From CAIKZZ01 sp036742455 (GTDB lineage Bacteria; Pseudomonadota; Gammaproteobacteria; Steroidobacterales; Steroidobacteraceae): DNA of 64,000 bases. Positions within the stretch are counted from its first letter, which is position 1. Every line of letters begins with the position of its first letter. The stretch lies in contig DAINQU010000002.1 in the NCBI GenBank assembly GCA_036742455.1, positions 124,001 to 188,000 on the forward strand, written 5' to 3'. Of the stretch, positions 22,706-31,302 are shown piece after piece. Under the pieces are notes generated by a model. It was given only the letters and a program-made list of their open reading frames with translations. It was not told where the DNA came from and did no database searches. The position numbers and the translations under genes are program-made.

Positions 22706-24133
22706 TCACCAGGGCAACGAATACGTTTTGGTGTTCGTAAAACTTTTCATGGCCTCTTGGACGCCTTCCTTGATGCCGGTGCCGGAGTCCTTAATTCCCC
22801 CGAACGGCGTCACTTCGAGGCGATAGCCGGGGACCTCGCGGACGTTGACGGTCCCCACGTTGAGTTCCGTGACGAACCGCGTGATGTAGTCGAGGCGATT
22901 GGTGCAGACCGCCGACGACAGTCCGTAGGCCGTCGAGTTGACCAGTTCGATCGCCTCCTCAATCGAGGAGAAGCGGATCACCGGCGAGACCGGTCCGAAC
23001 GTTTCGGTTTTGACCACCGGCATGTCGGCGGTAACGTTGTCGAGCACGGTGGGCGAGTACAGTGCACCCTGACGAACATTGCCGTAGAGCAACTTGGCGC
23101 CGCGCGCGATCGCGTCATTGACCTTCGCTTCAAACTCCATCGCAGCGGCTTCATCGATGACCGTGCCGACGTCGGTCGACGGGTCCATGGGGTCGCCGTA
23201 CGTGAACGCCCGGGTCTTTTCGACCAACAGTTCGACAAATCGATCGGCGACTGCCGTGTGCACGAGGATGCGCTTGACCGCCGTGCAGCGCTGACCGGAA
23301 TTCTTGTACGAGCCGGCGACCGCGAGCGAAGCCGCTTCCTCGATATCCGCGTCTTCCATGACGATGATCGGATCGTTGCCGCCCAGTTCCAGCACCTGGC
23401 GCTTGTAGACTGCCTTGGCCGCGATGTATTTGCCGATGGGCACGCCGCCGGTGAACGTCACGACGTCGACGTCTGGGTGGGTCAGCATCTCGTCGGCGAT
23501 TTCTTTCGGGTCGCCGGTGATCACCTGGAACATCTCCGGTGGCAAACCGGCCTCGACGAGCAGATCCGCGAGCAGGATCGCGGTGAGCGGGGTCTTTTCC
23601 GAGGGCTTTAAGACCATCCGGTTGTTGGTGGCGATGGACGGCGCCACCTTGTGGGCCACCTGATTGAGCGGGTGATTGAAGGGGGTGATCGCGCTGATCA
23701 CGCCGAGCAGCGGCTCGCGCATCGTGTAGACGCGGCGCTTTTTGCCGTGGGGCGTGAGATCACAGGAGAAAATCTGGCCGTCATCGACGAGGGCTGCGTT
23801 GCCCGCGAAGGTGAACACGTCGCAGGCGCGGCCGACTTCGTACAGAGAGTCCTTCTTCGACAGTCCGCTTTCCGCGGTGATCAGATCGGAAATGACCTGT
23901 ATGCGCTCGCGCAGCAAAGCCGCCGTCCGCAAGCAGATTTGCGAGCGCTCATAGCGGGTCAGCGTCGGCTTGTAGGCGCGCGCGGCGGCGATGGCAGCGC
24001 GCACATCGTCGACCGTCGCCATCGGTACGGTACCGGCGATGCCGCCCGTATAGGGATTCATGACGGTCGCGGTTCGGTCCGTCTTCTTACGGTCTCGACC
24101 AATTCGTAGGGTGTCGTAGTGCATCGGTTTCAT
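22706..24133 (-). CDS. phnY: Phosphonoacetaldehyde dehydrogenase
   Basis: 475 residues, aldehyde dehydrogenase superfamily. NAD-binding (KPSEKTPLTAI, FTGGVPIGKYIAAK), catalytic Glu in VLELGGNDP and catalytic Cys283 in NSGQRCTAVKR are intact. The GVISAITPFNHPLNQVAHKV segment and the phnA neighbour point to PhnY, which oxidises phosphonoacetaldehyde to phosphonoacetate with NAD+. The ATG overlaps the phnA stop (ATGA), so the two are translationally coupled. Other aldehydes, including sulfoacetaldehyde, are conceivable substrates for a related enzyme; the context favours PhnY. Confidence 0.88.
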   Translation of the reverse strand: MKPMHYDTLRIGRDRKKTDRTATVMNPYTGGIAGTVPMATVDDVRAAIAAARAYKPTLTRYERSQICLRTAALLRERIQVISDLITAESGLSKKDSLYEVGRACDVFTFAGNAALVDDGQIFSCDLTPHGKKRRVYTMREPLLGVISAITPFNHPLNQVAHKVAPSIATNNRMVLKPSEKTPLTAILLADLLVEAGLPPEMFQVITGDPKEIADEMLTHPDVDVVTFTGGVPIGKYIAAKAVYKRQVLELGGNDPIIVMEDADIEEAASLAVAGSYKNSGQRCTAVKRILVHTAVADRFVELLVEKTRAFTYGDPMDPSTDVGTVIDEAAAMEFEAKVNDAIARGAKLLYGNVRQGALYSPTVLDNVTADMPVVKTETFGPVSPVIRFSSIEEAIELVNSTAYGLSSAVCTNRLDYITRFVTELNVGTVNVREVPGYRLEVTPFGGIKDSGTGIKEGVQEAMKSFTNTKTYSLPW

Positions 24134-25350
24134 CCAGCGAGGTTGAGGACCCAGTCGAAGGCATCGAAGTTACGCCACCGGCGCGTGCTATCGAGCTGGG
24201 CGACGGGACGATTCATGATGAGAGGGACACGTTGTTCGGACACGCCGCCGTGGGAGCGCAACGGCGCATCGAGGCCCGACAGGTCGTGTTTTGCTTTGGC
24301 GGTACCGAGGACGACCGATCGCTCGGACACGATGACGAGGTCACCGATACGATCCGGCGGTAGTTCGAACCGAGCCGCGGCTTCTGCGCGCGTGAGCACG
24401 CTCTCGATACCTTGCAGTGCCATCAGGCGCGCGGCCACGTCGGCGACGGCAACGCTTGCGGGTAAATGAACCGTGGCGTAGGAGCCGAGTGCGCCGTGAT
24501 GGACCACGTACGGGTCCGTGATCGGCAAGATCACCCGACTCACGCCGGCGCCGAGCCAACCGTCGAGGACGTCTTGCAGGTAAATCACGTACGGCGACGC
24601 GTCCATAAACGTCTTCGCGTTCATGCCGTGATCGGCGGTCATCGCGATCACGCAACCCATCGCATCGAGTTGGGCAAGATAGCCATCCATCATGGCGTAA
24701 AACGCGTTGGCACCCTCGGTACCCGGCGCGTGTTTGTGCTGGATGTAATCGGTGGTGGAGAGGTACATCACGTCGGGGCGCTGGGTTTCCATCAGGCGCA
24801 CACCGGCGGCGAACACAAACTCCGAGAGGTCGGCGCTGTAGACCGACGGGACGGGCTTACCCACCAAGTCCACGACCCCTTCAATGCCGTGTTCGGCGAG
24901 GGTCGTGGTGTCGGCCTTCTCGGACGAGAAGCAGATGCCTTTGAGGTTCTTGCCGAGCAGTTTGCGCAGTTTGTCCTTGGCGGTGATGACCGCAACTCGC
25001 GCGCCTGCATCGGCCAACGTCGCCAGCAAGGTCGGCGCGCGCAGCCATTTCGGGTCGTTCATCATCACTTCGGTATTCGTCTCCGGGTCCCAGAGGTAAT
25101 TACCGCAGATGCCGTGGACCGACGGCGGAGCGCCGGTGACGATGGACAGATTGTTGGGGTTCGTGAACGTCGGCACGACGCAATCGGCAATGACGGCCGT
25201 ACCGCCGGCGAGGACGGTCTTGAGATAGGGCATGACGCCCGCCGCAACGGCCTGTGCCAGATAATCCGGTTCGCAGCCGTCGACGCACACGACGACGACC
25301 GGTTGGCTCGGCATCCGATAGCGACGACCATTGACTTCGACTTCACGCAT
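24130..25350 (-). CDS. phnA: Phosphonoacetate hydrolase
   Basis: 406 residues of the alkaline phosphatase superfamily. Expected catalytic residues are in place: Asp24 (VVCVDGCEPDY), the nucleophile Thr63 (PTFTNPNNLSI), the YLSTTDYIQHKHAPG metal site and TADHGMNAK for the second zinc. Spacing matches the Sinorhizobium PhnA (Asp29, Thr68) with a 5-residue shift. Reaction: phosphonoacetate plus water to acetate and phosphate. It leads the phnA-phnY pair; the operator-like palindrome at 25416-25438 is 65 bases upstream. It should not be confused with the unrelated E. coli phnA. Confidence 0.92.
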   Translation of the reverse strand: MREVEVNGRRYRMPSQPVVVVCVDGCEPDYLAQAVAAGVMPYLKTVLAGGTAVIADCVVPTFTNPNNLSIVTGAPPSVHGICGNYLWDPETNTEVMMNDPKWLRAPTLLATLADAGARVAVITAKDKLRKLLGKNLKGICFSSEKADTTTLAEHGIEGVVDLVGKPVPSVYSADLSEFVFAAGVRLMETQRPDVMYLSTTDYIQHKHAPGTEGANAFYAMMDGYLAQLDAMGCVIAMTADHGMNAKTFMDASPYVIYLQDVLDGWLGAGVSRVILPITDPYVVHHGALGSYATVHLPASVAVADVAARLMALQGIESVLTRAEAAARFELPPDRIGDLVIVSERSVVLGTAKAKHDLSGLDAPLRSHGGVSEQRVPLIMNRPVAQLDSTRRWRNFDAFDWVLNLAG

Positions 25351-25415
25351 GGAGCACCCGATGTGTCCGCTGAGGACAGAGGAGGAGAGTAGAGGGATTA
25401 AAACGAATTCCCGAT

Positions 25416-25438
25416 AAAATGTCGACAGTTGACAATTT
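25416..25438. promoter_or_regulatory. Predicted GntR operator upstream of phnA
   Basis: AAAATGTC (25416-25423), 7-base spacer, GACAATTT (25431-25438); arms match at 7 of 8 positions. The core TGTCGACAGTTGACA differs at one base from the site at 27577-27599. It lies between the DAO gene stop and the phnA start and would control phnA-phnY (and possibly sorAB). Confidence 0.75.
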
Positions 25439-26853
25439 CAGGATGAAGGGGCGACTTTGTCCGCCTTGCCGGCACTGGCTGCGAAACTGGCGAGCCAACG
25501 GTCCCACGCCCGGACCGGTCGATTATGGTCCTCGGCCCATTCCTGACGGCGGATCGCATTGCGCACGACGTGGGAGCCGATAAAACGGATGGGCTCGGGG
25601 GGGAAGTACCCCAAGGGTCCGGTCACGAGACCGCTGCGCGTCCAGGCGTTGTCGTGTCCGAGTGCCAGTGAGGCGAGGATCTCGCCCCCCATCCGGGTCG
25701 GGCCGACGCCGTTGCCGGAGTAACCGAGGCCGTACCAGACATTGGAGTGGCCTGGGAGCGTTCCAAAGAACGGTAACCCCGTCACCGAGCGATCCGACGG
25801 GCCGTTCCAACTCGCCGCGATCGGCGTGTGCGACAACTCCGGAATAAATTTCCGCAACGCGGCACCGAGCGCTGCGGCGTACGGCGAGGGCTGGTTAAAG
25901 ACCGCTCGCATGTACCCGCCGTACGCAAACGTATTACCGCCTTTCCCCAGCATCAAACGCCCGTCGCTCGTGCTGCGGTAGTAGTGCACGAAGGTTCGCG
26001 AATCGAGAACCGAGATGCCTCGATCGAGGCCGCTGCGTTCCAACGCCATGGGATTGGGCGCGGTGATCACCATATCCGAGGAGACGATCGCGACGGTGCG
26101 CCGGAAGGTCGGGAACAGGCGTCCCATCCAAGCGTTCACCGCGTACACGGCACGATCCGCCACGACGCGTCCGCGTGGCGTGTGCAGCACCAGCGGCGAT
26201 CCGGCGGTGATATCGGCGACGGGCGAGCCCTCGTAGAGGCGTATGCCCATCGACAATGCGACGCGCCGCAGGCCGCGGACCAGTTTGCCCGGTTGTACGG
26301 TGGCCGCGACGGGGGAATACCAGCCCTCCAAATGGCCGCGTGATCCGGCGCGCCTTTGGACTTCGTGGACGGGCAAGCGGGTCCACTGCGACAGACCGCG
26401 CTCGCGCAGAGCGTCCATCACCGCATCGGATGCGCCGACTTGCGCCGTGGAGGTCGCGGTGTACAGGGTGCCGTGTAGCCGCCAGTCGCAGTCGATACGA
26501 TGCCCACGCACGAAGGCGTCGATATCGAGGATGGCCTGCTCCGATGCGCGGACCAACCGAGCCGCTTCCGCCTCTCCGTATAAGCGGATCAGCGAAGGGA
26601 GTTTGGTCGACCAGGACAGTACGCAGCCGCCGTTACGGCCGCTGGCACCGCTGCCCACCACATCGGATTCAAGGATCACGACATCCAATGCTGGATCCGC
26701 CTGTTTGGCCAAAATGGCCGTCCACAAGCCCGTATAGCCACCCCCGACGATGGCCAGTTGCGTTCGTATCGCGCCCTCCAGCGGTCGCGCCGGTTCGGCG
26801 CCTTCGAGCTCGAGGGCCTCTGCCAACCAGAAGGGACGGAACCGATGACTCAT
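25438..26853 (-). CDS. DAO-family FAD oxidoreductase of the AEP cluster
   Basis: 471 residues, same superfamily as TauY. Rossmann motif LAIVGGGYTGLWTAILAK (about residues 32-49), then GASGRNGGCVLSW and a C-terminal GYSGNGVGPTRMGGE loop. Its ATG overlaps the stop of the GntR gene by 4 bp. AEP degradation clusters often carry such a flavoenzyme; some are thought to oxidise aminoethylphosphonates or their N-methyl derivatives, widening the substrate range feeding phosphonoacetaldehyde. That role is inferred from position. The product could equally act on another amine. Confidence 0.82.
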   Translation of the reverse strand: MSHRFRPFWLAEALELEGAEPARPLEGAIRTQLAIVGGGYTGLWTAILAKQADPALDVVILESDVVGSGASGRNGGCVLSWSTKLPSLIRLYGEAEAARLVRASEQAILDIDAFVRGHRIDCDWRLHGTLYTATSTAQVGASDAVMDALRERGLSQWTRLPVHEVQRRAGSRGHLEGWYSPVAATVQPGKLVRGLRRVALSMGIRLYEGSPVADITAGSPLVLHTPRGRVVADRAVYAVNAWMGRLFPTFRRTVAIVSSDMVITAPNPMALERSGLDRGISVLDSRTFVHYYRSTSDGRLMLGKGGNTFAYGGYMRAVFNQPSPYAAALGAALRKFIPELSHTPIAASWNGPSDRSVTGLPFFGTLPGHSNVWYGLGYSGNGVGPTRMGGEILASLALGHDNAWTRSGLVTGPLGYFPPEPIRFIGSHVVRNAIRRQEWAEDHNRPVRAWDRWLASFAASAGKADKVAPSS

Positions 26854-27539
26854 CGCAGGGCTCGCGCGACCGGTCCGGCCGCTTTGTGCATTCTCGCCCG
26901 ACTGTCCGCGGCATGCGCTCGCAACAATCGTCCCGCGCGGGCGGGATCTCGGGCTTCGATGGCGTCCACAATCGCCGTGTGCTCGGCCACCGAGACGGCG
27001 AAACCACCGCCTTCGGCCAGACCGCGGAGGCGATACAGCAACAGTTCTTTGGTCAACCGCCGATAGGTCGCCGACAAATGGCTGTTGCCGACGGCGTCCA
27101 CCAGGGCATCGTGGAAGGCGAGGTTGAGGGCGTGATACCGCGTGATGTCCGCCGCCTCGGTGGCGGCGGTCATGTCGCTCAGCAGTGCCTTGAGGCCTTC
27201 GAGCGCATCCACCGCGATGCGCTCGGCGAGGCGGCGCCCGATAAATTCGTCGAGCACTTCGCGCAGATCGTAGACCTCGTCCGCTTCAACGAGCGTGACT
27301 TCGCGGACGAAGACACCGCGATTGCGTTCGGCACGCACGATCCCGCATTCCTCGAGTGCACGCAGCGCTTCGCGCACCGGTCCGCGACTCGTGCCGAACC
27401 GTTCGGCGAGGGCAACTTCGTTAATGCGCCGGCCGACCGGCAGCTCGCCGGCCAGGATCAGACGCTCGATCTCCGCTTGCACGGCCGAAGGCAGCGAGTG
27501 GGCTTGCAGAATCTGTAGCGGACTGGTCGGTGCGTTCAT
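26850..27539 (-). CDS. GntR family (FCD domain) regulator of AEP genes
   Basis: About 229 residues from ATG (MNAPTSPLQILQ); a TTG four codons upstream is an alternative. N-terminal winged helix (EIERLILAGELPVGRRINEVALAERFGTSRGPVREALRAL, shown here by its ends ILAGELPVGR and TSRGPVREALRAL), then an all-helical FCD ligand domain with the metal/ligand residues YHALNLAFHDALVDAVGN and VAEHTAIVDAIEARD. It is transcribed divergently from phnW across the palindrome at 27577-27599 and is coupled to the DAO gene. It is probably a repressor released by AEP or a catabolite. Confidence 0.9.
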   Translation of the reverse strand: MNAPTSPLQILQAHSLPSAVQAEIERLILAGELPVGRRINEVALAERFGTSRGPVREALRALEECGIVRAERNRGVFVREVTLVEADEVYDLREVLDEFIGRRLAERIAVDALEGLKALLSDMTAATEAADITRYHALNLAFHDALVDAVGNSHLSATYRRLTKELLLYRLRGLAEGGGFAVSVAEHTAIVDAIEARDPARAGRLLRAHAADSRARMHKAAGPVARALR

Positions 27540-27576
27540 AACAGGACCCAAAAGTCGATGTTAGCGGCTCAACGGG

Positions 27577-27599
27577 AAAGTGTCGACAGATGACACTTT
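27577..27599. promoter_or_regulatory. Predicted GntR operator between gntR and phnW
   Basis: AAAGTGTC (27577-27584), spacer GACAGAT, GACACTTT (27592-27599): perfect 8-bp arms. The shared core TGTCGACAGWTGACA with the phnA-upstream site, and placement in the 132-bp divergent region, support a common operator for the adjacent GntR protein. Confidence 0.78.
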
Positions 27600-27671
27600 T
27601 GCAGTTTACAGTATTCCGTCCCGTCTTCCAGACCACCCGGCGCTTCGCCACAAGCCCCGCAGGAGTCCGCT

Positions 27672-28766
27672 ATGCACGTCCCGTATCTGCTCACCCCCGG
27701 TCCTTTGACGATCTCACGCACCACCAAGGAAGCGATGTTGCGCGACTGGGGATCGTGGGACGCCGATTTCAACGCCATCACGGGCCGCATCCGCGAGCGC
27801 TTAGTGGCGATCGTCCACGGGCAAGGAACGCACGAGTGCGTCCCGATGCAGGGCAGCGGGACGTTTTCGGTTGAGGCCGCCATCGGCACGCTCGTGCCGC
27901 GCCAGGGTGGCCACGTGCTCGTGCCGCAGAACGGGGCCTACTGCCAACGAATCGCGCGGATGAGCCGCATCTTGGGCCTGCGTGTAACGACCCTTGATTA
28001 CGCAGAAGATGCCCCGGTGGTGGCGGCCGACATCGACGCGGCGCTGTCTGCCGACCGCAGCATCACGCACGTGGCCTTGGTGCATTGCGAGACGAGCGCC
28101 GGGATCTTGAATCCGCTCGCCGACGTCGCGGCGGTGGTGGAGCGCCACGGGCGCGGTCTCATCATCGACGCCATGAGTTCTTTCGGCGCCCTGGAGATCG
28201 ACGCGCGCAAAATCCGCTTCGACGCGGTGATTGCAGCGTCCGGTAAATGCCTCGAAGGGCCGCCCGGCATGGGGTTTGTGGTCGTTCGTCGTGAGGCCTT
28301 GGAGGCGGCGAAGGATAATTGCCATTCGCTCGCGCTCGATCTGTACGACCAGTGGGTCTACATGCAAAAGACCACCCAATGGCGGTATACGCCGCCGACG
28401 CACGTGGTGGCCGCGTTTGACAGCGCGATTGAGCAGTTCCTGGCCGAGGGTGGCCAATCCGCGCGTGGCGCTCGGTATGCCACGAACTGTACGACGTTGA
28501 TTGACGGTATGGCGAGCCTCGGTCTAAAGAGCTTCCTGCCGGCGGCCGTGCAGGCACCGATCATCGTGACGTTCCACGCACCCGATCTCCCGCAGTACGA
28601 ATTCAAGCGGTTCTACAACGCTGTCAAAGATCGCGGTTACATCCTCTACCCGGGCAAATTGACCACGCTGGAGACGTTCCGGGTGGGCTGTATGGGCCAA
28701 CTGGGCGAGCGCGGCATCGCCGGCGCCGTCGATGCGGTCCGCGCGGTGCTCGCCGATCTCGCCTAG
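27672..28766 (+). CDS. phnW: 2-aminoethylphosphonate-pyruvate aminotransferase
   Basis: 364 residues, class V aminotransferase fold. The N-terminal LLTPGPLTISRTTKEAMLRD, MQGSGTFSVEAA and the PLP lysine in AASGKCLEGPPG (Lys192, near Lys194 in Salmonella PhnW) identify it; VDAMSSFGA-type IIDAMSSFG holds the PLP aspartate. Reaction: AEP plus pyruvate to phosphonoacetaldehyde plus alanine. No phosphonatase (phnX) gene is present, so the aldehyde goes through PhnY and PhnA to acetate and phosphate. The start is 72 bases past the operator. Confidence 0.93.
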   Translation: MHVPYLLTPGPLTISRTTKEAMLRDWGSWDADFNAITGRIRERLVAIVHGQGTHECVPMQGSGTFSVEAAIGTLVPRQGGHVLVPQNGAYCQRIARMSRILGLRVTTLDYAEDAPVVAADIDAALSADRSITHVALVHCETSAGILNPLADVAAVVERHGRGLIIDAMSSFGALEIDARKIRFDAVIAASGKCLEGPPGMGFVVVRREALEAAKDNCHSLALDLYDQWVYMQKTTQWRYTPPTHVVAAFDSAIEQFLAEGGQSARGARYATNCTTLIDGMASLGLKSFLPAAVQAPIIVTFHAPDLPQYEFKRFYNAVKDRGYILYPGKLTTLETFRVGCMGQLGERGIAGAVDAVRAVLADLA

Positions 28767-28877
28767 CCCGGTCGCCCTGCGACGCACCGGACGTCTGCCG
28801 AGGGCGTGACGGCGCGTTCGCCGACGATCACACTGTGCGCACTGCCACACGGCGGCGAGCGCGGGGATTGGAAACGG

Positions 28878-31271
28878 ATGCGGCGATGGAAACAACGGTC
28901 GGGGAGGCGATACGGCGCGTCCTTGACGGTATTGTCGCTCGCGTACTCGGCCGTCGTGGGCGCGATGGGCGTGACGCTCTCGGAATCGCCGCAAGACCTC
29001 GCCGACATCACCATTGTCGGCGCCACCCCCGTACCCGGCGCGGGTGTCGACGCCGACCGCGTGCCCGGAGCCGTTCAAACGCTGCGCGCGGCGCAGATCG
29101 CTCGTGAGGGCGTCGCCAGTCTCACCGACGCCATGAACGTCGGTCTCGGCAGTGTCTCGATCAACGACAACTTAGACGACCCCTTCCAGCCCGATATTGT
29201 CTATCGCGGATTCACCGCCTCGCCCGTATTGGGTACGCCCCAAGGGTTGGCCGTTTTTCAGAACGGGGTTCGGATTAACGAGGCGTTTGGCGATACGGTG
29301 AATTGGGACCTCGTGCCGGACTTCGCCGTCAATCGGATGGATGTTCTCGGCTCGAGCCCTGTGTACGGGCTGAATGCGCTCGGCGGTGCCGTCGTCCTGT
29401 CGATGAAAAATGGCTTTACCGATGCCGGCGGTGACGGTGAGGTCGCGATCGGTTCGTGGCATGAGCGTCAGGGTCGGTGGGAGTACGGCACCCACGGTGA
29501 GACGTGGGGACTCTACGCCGGGGCGCGACTGCTCGACGCTGACGGTTGGCGTCAGTCATCACCGGATTCGGTACGGCAGTTTTACACGGTCGCGAGTGTA
29601 CGAAGGGCGGGGTGGACGATCGACCTCAGTCTGACGGCGGCCAACAATCAACTCGCCGGCGAGTCGGCTGCTCCGGTTCAGGAGTTGGCGGTGCATCGCG
29701 ACGCGATCTTCACGAATCCGCAGCGCAACGCCAATCGGCTCGGATTCACAACCGTCAACGTGACCTATGCCATCAGCGACTCCCTGGCGGCTCAGGGCAG
29801 TGTGTACGTTCGGGATTTTCATCAGTCGGTCGTCAACGGGAATACGACGAGTTACACGGCCTGCACGGCCGCCCTGTGGACAGGCGATCTGTGCCAGGCG
29901 GACGGCTCAACCCCGGTGTTCAACACGTCGGGACAACCGATTACCGATCTGTCGCAGGGCGGGCGCATCCCCCTTGGTGAGCGAGACGCGGAGGCCCTGC
30001 GCTCGCGCAGCACGGGCGGTTCCGTACAGCTGACCTCCAAGTCGGCGCTCGGGGGTCGTGAGAACGCGCTGGCGCTGGGCGCCAGTGTCGACAAGGCATC
30101 CACACGGTTCGCATCCAGCGCGACGGTCGGCACGCTCGACCCACGACTGGTCGTGAGCGACTCCGGCACCGTGGTCGATACCCCGGAAGGGGGGGCGTAC
30201 ACGGCGACGCCGGTGGGTTTACTGTCGGACACCGCAACACTCGGCGCCTACGTGACCGATACCTGGCTATGGCAGGAGCGGACCGCCCTGACCGTCAGCG
30301 CGCGATACAACGCGGCCGACATTCGTTTGTCGGATCAGTTGGGCACGGCGTTAAGCGGGTCCAATCATTACGCACGCATCAATCCCGCGCTCGGTGTCAC
30401 GGTCAAAGCGAGCGATGCGCTGACCGCGTATGCCGGCGTGGCGGAAGCGACCCGAGTTCCAACTCCGGGGGAAATCGAATGCGCGAACCCCGCGGCGCCG
30501 TGTCTCTTGCCGTCCAGCTTGGCGAGCGATCCCCCCACCTTGCGCCAAGTCGTTGCACGGACGTGGGAAGCGGGACTGCGGGGGCACGGTCTGCCGGACG
30601 GTCGCTACGCGTCGCACTGGCAGTGGGCGTTGGGTTTGTTCCGGGCGAACGTGCGCGATGATATTTACGCCGTCGCCACCTCGTTGAGCGAAGGGTACTT
30701 TCAGAATATTCCCGGTACACGGCGCCAGGGGTTGGAAGCGAGTCTGCGTTACAGCGCCGAACACGTGTCCGTCTATGCGAACTACAGCCTGATCGACGCG
30801 ACGTTCCAGGCGCGGTTCCGACTGCCGTCACCGTTGAATTCCGGGGCTGATGCCTTGGGTGACATCGGGGTCGTTCCGGGTGATCGCTTGCCGGGGATTC
30901 CGCGACACCGATTCAAGGCCGGCATTGATGGGCAACCCAGCGCTCGCCTCAACGTCGGCGCCAACGTGTCCGTGCAAAGTAGCCAGCCCTTGCGTGGCGA
31001 TGAGTCCAATCAGATGACGCCGCTGGCGGGATTTTGCGTCGTGAATCTGTACGGCCGTTACGCACTGTCGCATTCGACGGACGTCTCGCTCGCTATCCAC
31101 AACGCGCTGAATCGTCGCTACGCCACCTTCGGCGTGTTGGGCGACCCCACCGGTATCGGGGTGCCCGGCATTCCGAGCGGCGCCTCGGTGGACGATCCGC
31201 GCGTGGATCCACGCTTCATCGGACCCGCGGCACCGCTCAGCGTCCGCCTCGGTATTCAAATCCGCTATTGA
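28878..31271 (+). CDS. TonB-dependent receptor, downstream of phnW
   Basis: About 797 residues from the ATG giving MRRWKQRSGRRYGASLTVL, chosen for its signal-like leader and GGGGA ten bases upstream; an in-frame upstream start at 28806 adds 24 residues. The plug domain has AVQTLRAAQI, LTDAMNVGLGSVSIND, IVYRGFTASPVLGTPQGLAVFQNG and VLGSSPVYGLNALGGAVVLSMKNG; the barrel ends in SVRLGIQIRY. It differs from the other three receptors here (no obvious TonB box beyond ADITIVGATPV). Only 111 bases separate it from phnW, so it may be co-transcribed and serve uptake of phosphonate or another P-rich ligand, by inference. Confidence 0.87.
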   Translation: MRRWKQRSGRRYGASLTVLSLAYSAVVGAMGVTLSESPQDLADITIVGATPVPGAGVDADRVPGAVQTLRAAQIAREGVASLTDAMNVGLGSVSINDNLDDPFQPDIVYRGFTASPVLGTPQGLAVFQNGVRINEAFGDTVNWDLVPDFAVNRMDVLGSSPVYGLNALGGAVVLSMKNGFTDAGGDGEVAIGSWHERQGRWEYGTHGETWGLYAGARLLDADGWRQSSPDSVRQFYTVASVRRAGWTIDLSLTAANNQLAGESAAPVQELAVHRDAIFTNPQRNANRLGFTTVNVTYAISDSLAAQGSVYVRDFHQSVVNGNTTSYTACTAALWTGDLCQADGSTPVFNTSGQPITDLSQGGRIPLGERDAEALRSRSTGGSVQLTSKSALGGRENALALGASVDKASTRFASSATVGTLDPRLVVSDSGTVVDTPEGGAYTATPVGLLSDTATLGAYVTDTWLWQERTALTVSARYNAADIRLSDQLGTALSGSNHYARINPALGVTVKASDALTAYAGVAEATRVPTPGEIECANPAAPCLLPSSLASDPPTLRQVVARTWEAGLRGHGLPDGRYASHWQWALGLFRANVRDDIYAVATSLSEGYFQNIPGTRRQGLEASLRYSAEHVSVYANYSLIDATFQARFRLPSPLNSGADALGDIGVVPGDRLPGIPRHRFKAGIDGQPSARLNVGANVSVQSSQPLRGDESNQMTPLAGFCVVNLYGRYALSHSTDVSLAIHNALNRRYATFGVLGDPTGIGVPGIPSGASVDDPRVDPRFIGPAAPLSVRLGIQIRY

Positions 31272-31302
31272 TCGGGGCTCGTTGCGAACGACCCGGAAGG
31301 GA

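Noticed and set aside
22706..24133. Sulfoacetaldehyde dehydrogenase instead of PhnY
   Set aside because: Coupling to phnA by a 4-bp overlap and presence of xsc for sulfoacetaldehyde make phosphonoacetaldehyde the better substrate.
31272..31302. Hairpin between the TonB receptor (28878-31271) and the unrecognised gene
   Set aside because: TCGTT-GCG-AACGA is only a 5-bp stem; too weak to call a terminator.
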